Positions 8,183 through 17,072 of a stretch of DNA of 64,000 bases are shown here, piece by piece. Numbering within the stretch: the first letter of the stretch is position 1; each line of letters starts with the position of its first letter. The translations under genes were made by a program, and so were the position numbers. The notes beneath the pieces were generated by a model that did no database searches, was not told the origin of the DNA, and saw only the letters and a list, made by a program, of their open reading frames with translations. Source of the stretch: JAVBRA01 sp031548435 (lineage in GTDB: Bacteria; Bacteroidota; Bacteroidia; Bacteroidales; Rikenellaceae); the NCBI GenBank assembly GCA_031548435.1, contig JAVBRA010000012.1:62001-126000 (forward strand), in the 5' to 3' direction.

Positions 8183-9871
8183 ATGAAAATGAGAAAATTA
8201 CTTTCTGTTTTTACCCTTGTCTCGGCAGGGATGCTCGCGTTTGTGAGCTGTAAAAAAGATGAGATGGAAGTGAATAACTCGGGGTGGTCGCACATCACCA
8301 ACCAGGTTACCGCATCCACTTCCGCTTTCAATTTCGTGGCAGCCGGAGGCACCGGCACGACCACCATCTCGGTGACCAAAGGCGCCGCGTGGACTTATTC
8401 GGTCGACGAAGTCGGGGCCGAATGGTGCGAGGTATCTGTCAACGGCAACACGATGACCGTTTCCGCTCCGGAGAACTTCGACAAAGACGAGGACGATCTT
8501 TACGTAAAGCGCACGGCCACCATTACGGTTACTTCCGCCGACGGCAAGGCCAAATCGACGTCGATCGTCGTGAACCAGGCCGCTTACGTGCCCCCGATCC
8601 TGACAGCGGATATCACGGCCATGCACTTTGTTGATATGGGCGATGAGATAACTATCGCGATCACTACGGATCAGGGCGAATGGGCGTATGACGTCTCTTC
8701 CGGCGACCTCAGTTGGCTGACAATTGTGAAAAATGCAGGGAAGAACACGCTCAAACTCACTTCAACCGAAGACGCAACCGCTGATGAGACTGCACAAATA
8801 ACCCTCACCGCCGGCGAAGCCGAACCGGTGGTCATCACCATCACCCGCGGCCCGGCCAAGGCTTATGCCATTGCAGTTCCGGACTTTTCGAAATCGTTTA
8901 TTTACGAAGTCTATGACAAAGCCGGAACAACCAAAGTTGCGGAAATCTGCAAGGAATACATCCGCCTGTCGGACGGATCGATCGAAGAACAGGCGATCGT
9001 TGTTTATCCGGTTGTAGCCGGTGTTCCCGACTGGACCCAGGGCTATGTACACCAGGTTGTGGCCAACGCGGGTAAAGTTCACTCGGGCACCATCTCGTTT
9101 GACAAAACGACCAACAGCATTACAACTTACAACCGGGGAACAAGCGCAGCCCTGTCGTTCATCTACCTGAACCTGGACTACACGATCAGCCCGATTTTTG
9201 TGGAAGGAGCAGGCTCTCTCAAGAACGTGAACGCTTACACTCCCAGCGACTTCGACAACAATAAATACAAGACCGTTAAAATCGGCGCTCAGGTTTGGCT
9301 GGCTGAAAATCTCAGGTCTGTCAAGACTCCGAGATCTGGCATTTCTTTCTCACTCCAAGCCGAAGGGGTAGGAACAGGCGCTGTCTGGAATGCTTCCGAT
9401 GCAAACAAGTCCAGTTTCTATTGCTATCGGGAAGGTAAAGAAAACTACGGCTACATTTATGCTTATGACTCTTTTGTAAAAGGCGTAAGGAATGATGGAA
9501 GCTCGCACGGCACAGACATCGCCACCGTAACCGGCTTCAAGAAACCGAGCGATGTCAACGGTGCTATCGTAGGCGACGCTGCCGATCAAAGAGACTTCGG
9601 CAAATTAATCTGCTATTTGGGAGGCTTGAGCGTTGCAGGCCAGAAAATGCTGGATAAATCTGCAGGCGGAACCAACATCTCCGGATTCAGTGTCCTTCTC
9701 GGCGGCTTCAGAACCGGGAATGTGGACACCATTACGGAATTCGACCAGACCGCCGCATTCTTCCGCGGATACGACACTTGGGGCTTCAAGATCAAGAGTG
9801 ACGGGTCATTGGAAGTAACGAATTATTATGGTTATTCTTGCGGTATGTCTGTACGTTTGATCAGACAATAA
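8183..9871 (+). CDS. BACON/FISUMP surface lipoprotein (paralogue 1)
   Basis: 562 residues. A lipoprotein signal peptide ends LAFVSC (lipid-modified Cys near residue 22). It is followed by two BACON-type beta-sandwich domains: about 30-135, with the GGTGTTTISVTKGAAWTY pattern, and about 138-225, with WAYDVSSGDLSWL. A linker domain follows. The C-terminal region from about residue 350 is of the Fibrobacter succinogenes major paralogous type (TVKIGAQVWLAENLR, later ISGFSVLLGGFR and MSVRLIRQ at the end). It probably sits on the outer membrane and binds glycans or glycoproteins (inference from BACON domains). It is a clear paralogue of the next gene. It has its own promoter and terminator. Confidence 0.85.
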   Translation: MKMRKLLSVFTLVSAGMLAFVSCKKDEMEVNNSGWSHITNQVTASTSAFNFVAAGGTGTTTISVTKGAAWTYSVDEVGAEWCEVSVNGNTMTVSAPENFDKDEDDLYVKRTATITVTSADGKAKSTSIVVNQAAYVPPILTADITAMHFVDMGDEITIAITTDQGEWAYDVSSGDLSWLTIVKNAGKNTLKLTSTEDATADETAQITLTAGEAEPVVITITRGPAKAYAIAVPDFSKSFIYEVYDKAGTTKVAEICKEYIRLSDGSIEEQAIVVYPVVAGVPDWTQGYVHQVVANAGKVHSGTISFDKTTNSITTYNRGTSAALSFIYLNLDYTISPIFVEGAGSLKNVNAYTPSDFDNNKYKTVKIGAQVWLAENLRSVKTPRSGISFSLQAEGVGTGAVWNASDANKSSFYCYREGKENYGYIYAYDSFVKGVRNDGSSHGTDIATVTGFKKPSDVNGAIVGDAADQRDFGKLICYLGGLSVAGQKMLDKSAGGTNISGFSVLLGGFRTGNVDTITEFDQTAAFFRGYDTWGFKIKSDGSLEVTNYYGYSCGMSVRLIRQ

Positions 9872-9886
9872 CCTTATTAGCATTTA

Positions 9887-9925
9887 GAAAAAAAGTGCGT
9901 TGGAAGTTCCAACGCACTTTTTTTA
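9887..9925 (+). terminator. Intrinsic terminator
   Basis: GTGCGTTGGAA (9895-9905) and TTCCAACGCAC (9907-9917) form an 11-bp stem flanked by A- and T-runs, directly after the first BACON lipoprotein. Confidence 0.9.
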
Positions 9926-10173
9926 TCTAAACTATTTGGAAAATAAAATCGAATCGCTAATTTTACATAACCGAAAAGATCCGTTGTCGTCAAATAATGA
10001 GGAAATATCCGCGCATTGATTAAAAAAAGACGCTTTTTTTTGAATTGACAAAAAAAAGTGTATATCTTTATGGTGTTTATTGGAGCTGTAAAGAAGCGAC
10101 AAGAGCTGGGATCAACAAACAAACACCACGCAAGCGATTGATTATTAATATAAACCTAATTTTAATTTAACGT
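9926..10173. other. Gap between the two BACON genes
   Basis: AT-rich, no gene. It holds the promoter of the second lipoprotein (10039-10070) and a leader of about 95 bases. Confidence 0.6.
10039..10070 (+). promoter_or_regulatory. Promoter of the second BACON lipoprotein
   Basis: TTTG at 10039-10042, 20 bases, then TATCTTTA at 10063-10070, one mismatch from TAnnTTTG. Confidence 0.6.
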
Positions 10174-11922
10174 ATGAAAACAAAATTACTCTTTTCGTAC
10201 TTCGCTCTGCTCTTCGCAGGGTTGTTAGTATTTTCGGCCTGCTCGGACGATGATAAGGCCGAGCCCCTGTATTTGACAATGTCCTCGTCGACGCTTGCGT
10301 ACGACATCCCCGGCGGACAGAAATCATTCTCCGTATCGACCAACATGGAAAACTGGGACGTTTCCGTGCCCACGGCAGACCAGACGTGGTGCGAAGCATG
10401 GATCAGCGGCAACTCCGTTTTCGTCGACGTAGCGAAAACCACTGAATTCAACAACCGCGGAACGACGATAACCATCACGGGCACCTCGGGCAACACGACG
10501 ATCACCAAAACCGCAGCCGTGATCCAGGGCGCATTGCCCGCTCCTACCCTGAGTCTGAGCAATTACTCGATTCTGTTCACAGGAACGGGGGCCGAAATCG
10601 TAACAGTAACCACCAACCAGGAAGATTGGAGCTACGACATTGCCTACGATGCGAACGGCTCTGACTGGCTTGATGTCACCATCGAACCGTCTGAAACGGC
10701 AGGTGAATATTACATGCAGATCGAAGCGATCGAAGATCCGACCGTCGACCGCGAGGCTATCGTTACCGTAACCGCTGCAACCCTGTCTCTGGAGATCAGC
10801 GTATCGCAGGGGGCTGCCCAGTCGATTTCGTTTATTCTCCCCGACTTCTCCGGGTCAAATATCTACGGAATCTATGACAACGACGTAAAAGTAGCTGAAG
10901 TATACCTCGAATTCCTGAAAGGAACCGGCGTTACGAACCGTGCCGCAGTTGTTTATCCGTTGAGCGGAGGCAAGGCAGACTATACACAAGGAGTTGCTGT
11001 TGTTTTGTATGGCGCTGACGGAAATCCGGAAGCCGGAACCATACACGGCGGTACCGTTTCTTTCTCGGGCCAGACCCTGACCTACACTGCCGGAACCAGC
11101 GCTGCCATGACAACCGCGTATATGACCCTCGCATACCAACCTTCAGGTACGCCTCTGTCTGCGGCCAAGAAACTGACCGATCTCCGTCCCATCACCGTTC
11201 AGGACGTATGCAATAACGAGTACAAGATCGTGAAGATCGGCGGCCAGATCTGGTTAGCTGAACACCTCCGCACCACCAAGTGGAAAGATGGGACCGACAT
11301 TCCTGTAATTACCGACCTTTCTCTTGCCGCCAAAGCACACGTTGCAGACAAGGCCTCGTTTGCAATGTATCCGAGGAACAACCCCAGTGGGGAGGTTCGG
11401 AAGTACGGTATGTGGTACAACCAATACGCTGCAATGTTCGGAAAAGCGGGGAATGCAGGTGGCAATGTGACTTTTGCCGATGATGTCGCCGCCATCAAGA
11501 CCGAATACGGAACCTGGAGGGTTGCAACCGGCTCGAGTGATAACACCAATGGTGTAGCTCCGTTCAAGGATCTGACAGATTGGGGTAAAGTTGTTACCTA
11601 TGTGGGATCGAACGACGCTTTGATGGCTACCATAACAGCCAACAACATCACAGGAACCAATCTTTCCGGCCTCAACCTGGAAGGGTGCGGAGAGATATAC
11701 GACATGAAATACGTAGCTCCTGACTATAAAGCAACTGAATACTACTCCCCGTCTTGCTACGTGTGGAAAGGCCAGTCTTACAACGGCAACAACTACGGCG
11801 GTATCTGTTTCTTCGAGGGCGCTGCCAATAATCCGACCGACCCTTATGCAAAGAACTGGAACCACAGCAACAACTGTATTAATATCCGTCTGGTTCAGAC
11901 CGCAAAAGGAACGGCGTTCTAA
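10174..11922 (+). CDS. BACON/FISUMP surface lipoprotein (paralogue 2)
   Basis: 582 residues with a lipoprotein signal (LVFSAC, Cys near residue 23). Two BACON-type domains follow (about 30-122 with GGQKSFSVSTNMENWDV, and about 123-212 with the TTNQEDWSYD pattern), then a central domain. The C-terminal FISUMP region starts near residue 340 (IVKIGGQIWLAEHLRTTKW) and contains a GTWRVATGSSD segment and INIRLVQT near the end. The order and linker motifs (PDFS, YPLSGGKADYTQGV) match the upstream paralogue, showing duplication. Probable role is cell-surface recognition or binding; no enzymatic motif is visible. Own promoter and terminator. Confidence 0.85.
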   Translation: MKTKLLFSYFALLFAGLLVFSACSDDDKAEPLYLTMSSSTLAYDIPGGQKSFSVSTNMENWDVSVPTADQTWCEAWISGNSVFVDVAKTTEFNNRGTTITITGTSGNTTITKTAAVIQGALPAPTLSLSNYSILFTGTGAEIVTVTTNQEDWSYDIAYDANGSDWLDVTIEPSETAGEYYMQIEAIEDPTVDREAIVTVTAATLSLEISVSQGAAQSISFILPDFSGSNIYGIYDNDVKVAEVYLEFLKGTGVTNRAAVVYPLSGGKADYTQGVAVVLYGADGNPEAGTIHGGTVSFSGQTLTYTAGTSAAMTTAYMTLAYQPSGTPLSAAKKLTDLRPITVQDVCNNEYKIVKIGGQIWLAEHLRTTKWKDGTDIPVITDLSLAAKAHVADKASFAMYPRNNPSGEVRKYGMWYNQYAAMFGKAGNAGGNVTFADDVAAIKTEYGTWRVATGSSDNTNGVAPFKDLTDWGKVVTYVGSNDALMATITANNITGTNLSGLNLEGCGEIYDMKYVAPDYKATEYYSPSCYVWKGQSYNGNNYGGICFFEGAANNPTDPYAKNWNHSNNCINIRLVQTAKGTAF

Positions 11923-11933
11923 TAATCGTTCTT

Positions 11934-11975
11934 AAAAACAAAAAGGCTGCCCGGGTTGGCAGCCTTTTTGTTTTT
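11934..11975 (+). terminator. Intrinsic terminator, bidirectional-looking
   Basis: AAAAAGGCTGCC and GGCAGCCTTTTT form the stem, with symmetrical A-run and T-run flanks, right after the second BACON lipoprotein. Confidence 0.9.
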
Positions 11976-12015
11976 ACATAATGCCCGTCCAAACACAACG
12001 AGCCCTATTTTTTCC

Positions 12016-12023
12016 TAACTTTG
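12016..12023 (+). promoter_or_regulatory. -7 element of the efflux operon
   Basis: TAACTTTG matches TAnnTTTG and lies 21 bases before the ATG of the TolC-like gene. No clear -33 partner. Confidence 0.5.
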
Positions 12024-12044
12024 AGAGACCTAATCGCAGGGAAC

Positions 12045-13307
12045 ATGAAAAAAAACAGGTTACTGGTTCTTGCCTCATTTTTATGCCTGGCCGGACAGGC
12101 GTCCGGACAACTGACCATCGGGCAATGCCGGGAAAAAGCGCACGAGAACTACCCCCTGATCGTGCAATACGGACTGATAGAGCAAGCCAGCGGTTACGAC
12201 CTGAACAATGCCGGCAAGGCCTATCTGCCCCAGGTTTCGGTCTCGGGCAGGGCGACCTACCAGTCCGATGTGGTGTCGTTGCCGATCATGGTTCCCGGGC
12301 TGGAGATCCCCTCGCTGGACAAAGACAACTACAACGCGGCGGTCGAGATCGGGCAAACCATCTGGGACGGCGGGGCGGCCGGCGCACGGAAAGAAGCTGT
12401 CCGCTCGAACGCACAGGTCAACCGACAGAGCCTTGAGGTGGAGATGTATGCCATCAACCAGCGGGTCGAGCAGTTGTTTTTCGGCATCCTGCTCATCGAC
12501 GAGCAACTGAAGCAGAACGCCGTGCTGGCTCAGGAGCTGCAACGCAACCACGACCAGGTGTCGGCATATATCGCCGGGGGCATCGCCAATCAGGCTGACC
12601 TCAACGCCGTCGCCGTAATGCAGCTCGACAACACCCAAACCCGGATCGAGATGGAAACGCGGCGCAAAAGCTACCTGGCCATGCTGTCGGCTTTCGTCGG
12701 CGAACCGATCGATCTGCAAACCACCCTCGTCCGGCCGCCGATCGACAACGCGGTCAATATCAGTCAGATACACCGGCCCGAACTCGCCCTGTTCGACGCC
12801 CAGAATAACCTGATCGAATCGCGCCGCAAAGCCATCCGGGCCGGCGTCTCCCCTGCCCTCGGGGTGTTCGTCCAGGGCGGATACGGCAAGCCGGGGCTCA
12901 ATTTCCTGAGCAACAATTTCGAGGCCTATTATATAATAGGTGCGCGGCTGTCGTGGAGCCTCGGCGGGTTCTATACCAAACGGAACGAATTGCTCAAGAT
13001 CGACAGCGACCGCGCCATCGTCGAATCGCGCCGCAAGGCGTTCCTGTTCAACACCAACCAGCAGATCATCGGGCAAAGCAACGAGATCGACAAAATATCC
13101 CGGCTGATGGACTCCGACGAGCAGATCATCGCCCTGCGCGGCAATATCAAACGCTCGGCCGAGGCGAAGGTGGCGGGCGGCACGCTGAGTGTGACCGAGT
13201 TCATGCGCGAAGTGCTGGCCGAAAGCATCGCCCGGCAGAACAAGGCCGTGCACGAGATCATGCTGCTGAAAGCGATCTACGACCTCAAAAACACCACCAA
13301 CAACTGA
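12045..13307 (+). CDS. TolC-family outer-membrane efflux protein
   Basis: Outer-membrane channel component of 420 residues. A signal peptide (LVLASFLCLAGQASG) is followed by the long helical repeats of the OEP family (LTIGQCREKAHENYPLI at the mature N-terminus). An in-frame TTG at 12021 lies inside the promoter, so the ATG at 12045 is chosen. First gene of a six-gene cluster with an adaptor, two ATPases and two permeases, which implies a tripartite ABC exporter. Seven bases separate its stop from the hlyD-like start. Confidence 0.9.
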   Translation: MKKNRLLVLASFLCLAGQASGQLTIGQCREKAHENYPLIVQYGLIEQASGYDLNNAGKAYLPQVSVSGRATYQSDVVSLPIMVPGLEIPSLDKDNYNAAVEIGQTIWDGGAAGARKEAVRSNAQVNRQSLEVEMYAINQRVEQLFFGILLIDEQLKQNAVLAQELQRNHDQVSAYIAGGIANQADLNAVAVMQLDNTQTRIEMETRRKSYLAMLSAFVGEPIDLQTTLVRPPIDNAVNISQIHRPELALFDAQNNLIESRRKAIRAGVSPALGVFVQGGYGKPGLNFLSNNFEAYYIIGARLSWSLGGFYTKRNELLKIDSDRAIVESRRKAFLFNTNQQIIGQSNEIDKISRLMDSDEQIIALRGNIKRSAEAKVAGGTLSVTEFMREVLAESIARQNKAVHEIMLLKAIYDLKNTTNN

Positions 13308-13313
13308 CGCGAT

Positions 13314-14201
13314 ATGAAAAAACACCTGGCAATCGCCGCATTGGCGGCCATCACCCTCGCGTGCGGGAACAAAAACATGGATTACGACGCCTCGGGCATC
13401 TTCGAAGCCACCGAAGTGATCGTTTCGGCCGAGACCGTCGGCAGGATCGTGGCGCTCGACATCACCGAGGGCGATTCGGTCACAGCCGGCGATCCGATCG
13501 GGCTGATCGACACGGTGCAGCTGCACCTGAAAAAACTGCAACTGGAAACCAGCACCCAGGCCGCACTCAGCCGCCGCACCGATATCGGCAAGCAGATCGC
13601 AGCCACCACCGAGCAGATTAAAACGGCCCAAACCGAAAAAGCACGCTTCACCCGGCTGCTGGAACTCAACGCCGCCAACCGGAAGCAGATCGACGACATC
13701 GACGCACAGATCGCCGTGCTGCAAAAACAACTGGCCGCCCAACGATCGACGCTGGAAAACGCCAACGCCTCGGTTTCGGAAGAAGGGCGCGCCCTGCTGC
13801 TGCAAGCCGACCAGACAAAAGACCTGATCGAGCGCTCGATCGTCAAAAGCCCCATCGACGGTACCATCCTGAGCAAGTACGCCCAGGCAGGCGAGATGGC
13901 CGTGCAGGGCCGGGCCTTGTTCAAAGTGGCCGACATGAGTAAATTGTTCCTGCGGGCCTACCTCACCTCGGGGCAACTGTCGCAGGTGAAGCTGGGACAA
14001 CCCGTGCGCGTGTTTGCCGACTACGGAAAAACGGTACAGGAATATGCCGGAACCGTCACATGGATCTCGGACAAGGCCGAGTTCACCCCCAAATCGATCT
14101 ACACCAAAGACGACCGCGACAACCTGGTCTACGCCGTCAAAATCGCGGTGCAGGGCGACGGGTACATCAAGATCGGGATGTACGGGCAGATGAAATTTTA
14201 A
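13314..14201 (+). CDS. HlyD-family periplasmic adaptor lipoprotein
   Basis: 295 residues. Lipoprotein signal ends ITLACG (Cys near residue 17). A biotinyl-lipoyl-like strand (IVALDITEGDSVTAGDPIGLID) precedes a coiled-coil hairpin (about 65-165) and the partner lipoyl half (IVKSPIDGTILSKYAQAGEMA), the layout of membrane-fusion proteins such as YbhG. It should link the TolC-like channel to the ABC-2 permeases of the same operon. Confidence 0.9.
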   Translation: MKKHLAIAALAAITLACGNKNMDYDASGIFEATEVIVSAETVGRIVALDITEGDSVTAGDPIGLIDTVQLHLKKLQLETSTQAALSRRTDIGKQIAATTEQIKTAQTEKARFTRLLELNAANRKQIDDIDAQIAVLQKQLAAQRSTLENANASVSEEGRALLLQADQTKDLIERSIVKSPIDGTILSKYAQAGEMAVQGRALFKVADMSKLFLRAYLTSGQLSQVKLGQPVRVFADYGKTVQEYAGTVTWISDKAEFTPKSIYTKDDRDNLVYAVKIAVQGDGYIKIGMYGQMKF

Positions 14202-14222
14202 CGCAAAACGCATACGAGCCCC

Positions 14223-15128
14223 ATGCCCACACTCACCGCACAGGGAATCACCAAGAGATACGGCGCGACGCAGGCGCTCCGCGGGGTCGGTCTGTCGGTG
14301 GAGGCAGGCGAGATCTTCGGCATCATCGGGCCGGACGGAGCGGGAAAAACATCGCTGTTCCGCATCCTGGCCACGCTGATCGTGCCCGACGCAGGTTCGG
14401 CCACGGTCGCCGGGCTTGACATCGTGAAGAATTACAAGCAAATACGGAACATCGTGGGGTACATGCCCGGAAAATTTTCGCTCTACCAAGACCTGACGGT
14501 CGAGGAGAACCTGCGCTTCTTCGCCTCGGTGTTCCGCACCACGATCGAGGAAAACTACGACCTCATCGGCGACATCTACCGCCAGATCGAACCGTTCAGC
14601 GGGCGGCGGGCGGGCGCGCTCTCGGGCGGCATGAAACAGAAACTGGCCCTGTGCTGCGCGCTGATCCACAAGCCGTCGGTGCTGCTGCTCGACGAGCCGA
14701 CCACAGGCATCGATCCCGTGTCGCGGCAAGATTTGTGGGAGATGCTGCGCAAACTCAGCGGCGAGGGGATCACCACCCTGGTGTCGACCCCCTATATGGA
14801 CGAGGCCACCTTGTGCAACCGCATCGCCCTGATGAAAGAGGGGTTGTTCATGGACACCGACACCCCGCAGGGCATTGTCAGAAAATTCGGAGAGCGGCTG
14901 TGGGCCGTATCGACCGGGAAGATGGGCCGGCTGCTGGGCGACCTGAGGGCCTGGCCCGGCATCGGGAGTTGTTTCGCTTTCGGCGACAGGTATCACGTCA
15001 CCACCGTCAACACCGACCCGCGGCAGGAACTGCACGCTTACCTGTCGGGCAAAGGACACGCGGAGATCGTCATCACGGAAATCACCCCCACCATCGAGGA
15101 CTGCTACATGAAAACCGCCGGATCATGA
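14223..15128 (+). CDS. ABC transporter ATP-binding protein (first of pair)
   Basis: 301 residues. Walker A GPDGAGKTS at residues 36-44, signature LSGGMKQ, and Walker B VLLLDEPT followed by TTGIDPVSRQDLW. The Asp in GPDGAGK is a usual variant in YbhF-like proteins. In E. coli YbhF two such domains are fused; here they are separate genes overlapping by four bases (ATGA at 15125-15128). It powers the ABC-2 permeases downstream. Confidence 0.92.
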   Translation: MPTLTAQGITKRYGATQALRGVGLSVEAGEIFGIIGPDGAGKTSLFRILATLIVPDAGSATVAGLDIVKNYKQIRNIVGYMPGKFSLYQDLTVEENLRFFASVFRTTIEENYDLIGDIYRQIEPFSGRRAGALSGGMKQKLALCCALIHKPSVLLLDEPTTGIDPVSRQDLWEMLRKLSGEGITTLVSTPYMDEATLCNRIALMKEGLFMDTDTPQGIVRKFGERLWAVSTGKMGRLLGDLRAWPGIGSCFAFGDRYHVTTVNTDPRQELHAYLSGKGHAEIVITEITPTIEDCYMKTAGS

Positions 15129-15871
15129 ACGACCAAACCGTCATACAGGCCACCGACCTGATGAAGCGATTCGGGGATTTCACCGCCGTCGACCGCATAT
15201 CGTTCGACGTGCGGCAGGGCGAGATCTTCGGGTTTCTCGGGGCCAACGGCGCGGGAAAAACCACCGCCATCCGCATGCTGTGCGGGCTGAGCAGGCCCAC
15301 TTCCGGCCGGGCGCAGGTAGCCGGAGTAGACGTGGTGCGCCGCCCCGAGGCGGTGAAACGCAACATCGGCTACATGAGTCAGAAATTCTCGCTCTACGAA
15401 GACCTCCGGGTATGGGAGAACATCCGCCTGTTCGGGGGCATCTACGGACTGAAAAAGAAGCTGATCGCCGAGAAAACCGATTCCCTGTTGGGCCGGCTCG
15501 AAATGGAAGACCACCGCAACACACTGGTGCGTTCGCTGCCGCTGGGATGGAAACAGAAACTGGCCTTTTCGGTAGCCATCCTGCACGAGCCGAAAATCGT
15601 GTTCCTGGACGAACCCACAGGCGGGGTCGATCCGGCCACGCGCCGCCGTTTCTGGGAGCTGATTTACGAAGCGGCCGACGAAGGGATCACCGTTTTCGTC
15701 ACCACACATTACATGGACGAGGCCGAGTACTGCGACCGTGTGTCGATCATGGTCGACGGGCGCATCGACCAGCTCGACACCCCGAAGAACCTGAAACAGG
15801 CCGCCGGCGTGGACAACATGAACGATGTGTTCCGCAAGTCGGCCCAGAAAACGACGCGGGTATCGTTTTAG
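15125..15871 (+). CDS. ABC transporter ATP-binding protein (second of pair)
   Basis: 248 residues. Walker A GANGAGKTT at 39-47 and Walker B IVFLDEPTGGVDP are intact. The signature is LPLGWKQK instead of LSGGxxQ, a divergent form also found in the second half of YbhF-type fusions. The two ATPases probably heterodimerise with one normal and one divergent site (inference). The ATG at 15125 overlaps the previous stop. A 94-base gap with no visible promoter precedes the permeases. Confidence 0.92.
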   Translation: MNDQTVIQATDLMKRFGDFTAVDRISFDVRQGEIFGFLGANGAGKTTAIRMLCGLSRPTSGRAQVAGVDVVRRPEAVKRNIGYMSQKFSLYEDLRVWENIRLFGGIYGLKKKLIAEKTDSLLGRLEMEDHRNTLVRSLPLGWKQKLAFSVAILHEPKIVFLDEPTGGVDPATRRRFWELIYEAADEGITVFVTTHYMDEAEYCDRVSIMVDGRIDQLDTPKNLKQAAGVDNMNDVFRKSAQKTTRVSF

Positions 15872-15965
15872 GGTTCCTGATAACAGGAAAGGACAGGAAA
15901 AGACAGCACCCCATCCGATCAAACCCGCAACAAATAAAAAAATTGGGCACGACCCCCTCACCGAA

Positions 15966-17072
15966 ATGAAACAACTACGGGTATTCATACGGAAAGAGTT
16001 TCTCCACATCCTGCGCGACCGGCGCACGATATTGGTGTTGCTCGGAATGCCCGTTATCCAGATCGTGCTGTTCGGGTTTGCCATCACCACCGAGCTGCAC
16101 CAGGCCGAGGTTGCCGTGCTCGCCTCCCCGAACGACGAGACCGCCCGCTCCATCGTCCAGAAGATCGACGCCAGCGAGTACTTCCACATCAGCGCCCGCC
16201 TCACGGACGCCTCGCAGATCGACGCCGCGTTCCGGGAGGATAAAATCCAGGCCGTGATCGCATTCGAAGACCATTTCAACGAAAATCTCGTCCACACCGG
16301 CCGCGCCGACGTGCAGGTGATCGCCGACGCCACCAACCCCAATACGGCCACCATGCTCTCGGGCTACGCCGTCAGCCTCATCGCCTCGTACCAGCAGGAA
16401 CTGGCCCAGCAATCGGGCCGGCCGCCGGTTGTCGGCATCCACACCAACCTGCTGTACAATCCGCAGATGAAAAGCGCCTACAACTTCGTACCCGGGGTGA
16501 TGGGGCTGATACTGATGCTTATATGCGCCATGATGACCTCCATCGCCATCGTGCGCGAGAAAGAGAGCGGGACAATGGAAGTGTTGCTCGTATCGCCCCT
16601 GCGACCGTCATACGTCATCATTTCGAAAGCGGTGCCCTATGCCGTGCTTTCGTGCGTGAACCTGACCTCGATCATTTTGTTATCGGTTTATGTGTTGGGG
16701 GTTCCGGTGGCCGGCAGCTTGTGGTCGCTGTTGGCCGTGTCGCTGCTGTTTATCGTGGTAGCGCTGCTGCTGGGCCTGCTGGTGTCGACGCTCACCCGCA
16801 CGCAGGTTACAGCCATGCTGGTGTCGGGGATGGTGTTCATGATCCCGACGATGCTCCTCTCGGGCCTGATCTTCCCGATCGAGAGCATGCCGCGCGTGCT
16901 GCAATGGGTCTCGAACATCGTACCGCCGCGGTGGTACATCTCGGCCGTACGCAAGCTGATGATCGAGGGGCTGCCCCTCTCCTCGGCCGCGACCGAGGTA
17001 TGCGTGCTGTTGGGCATGACGGCCGTACTGGCCTTTTTCAGCGTCCGCAAATTCAAAGACCGGCTGGAATGA
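15966..17072 (+). CDS. ABC-2 type permease (YbhR/YhhJ-like), first
   Basis: 368 residues. A membrane anchor near the N-terminus (VLLGMPVIQIVLFGFA), a large periplasmic domain (about 45-175), then five hydrophobic segments including the ABC-2 signature region EKESGTMEVLLVSPLRP. In-frame sequence continues upstream, but the ATG at 15966 gives the family N-terminus MKQLRVFIRKEF. It overlaps the next permease by four bases. Confidence 0.9.
   Translation: MKQLRVFIRKEFLHILRDRRTILVLLGMPVIQIVLFGFAITTELHQAEVAVLASPNDETARSIVQKIDASEYFHISARLTDASQIDAAFREDKIQAVIAFEDHFNENLVHTGRADVQVIADATNPNTATMLSGYAVSLIASYQQELAQQSGRPPVVGIHTNLLYNPQMKSAYNFVPGVMGLILMLICAMMTSIAIVREKESGTMEVLLVSPLRPSYVIISKAVPYAVLSCVNLTSIILLSVYVLGVPVAGSLWSLLAVSLLFIVVALLLGLLVSTLTRTQVTAMLVSGMVFMIPTMLLSGLIFPIESMPRVLQWVSNIVPPRWYISAVRKLMIEGLPLSSAATEVCVLLGMTAVLAFFSVRKFKDRLE

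Noticed and set aside
12081..15059. Nearly 1000-codon open frame opposite the efflux genes
   Set aside because: Antisense shadow of four genes with clear motifs; no domain of its own.
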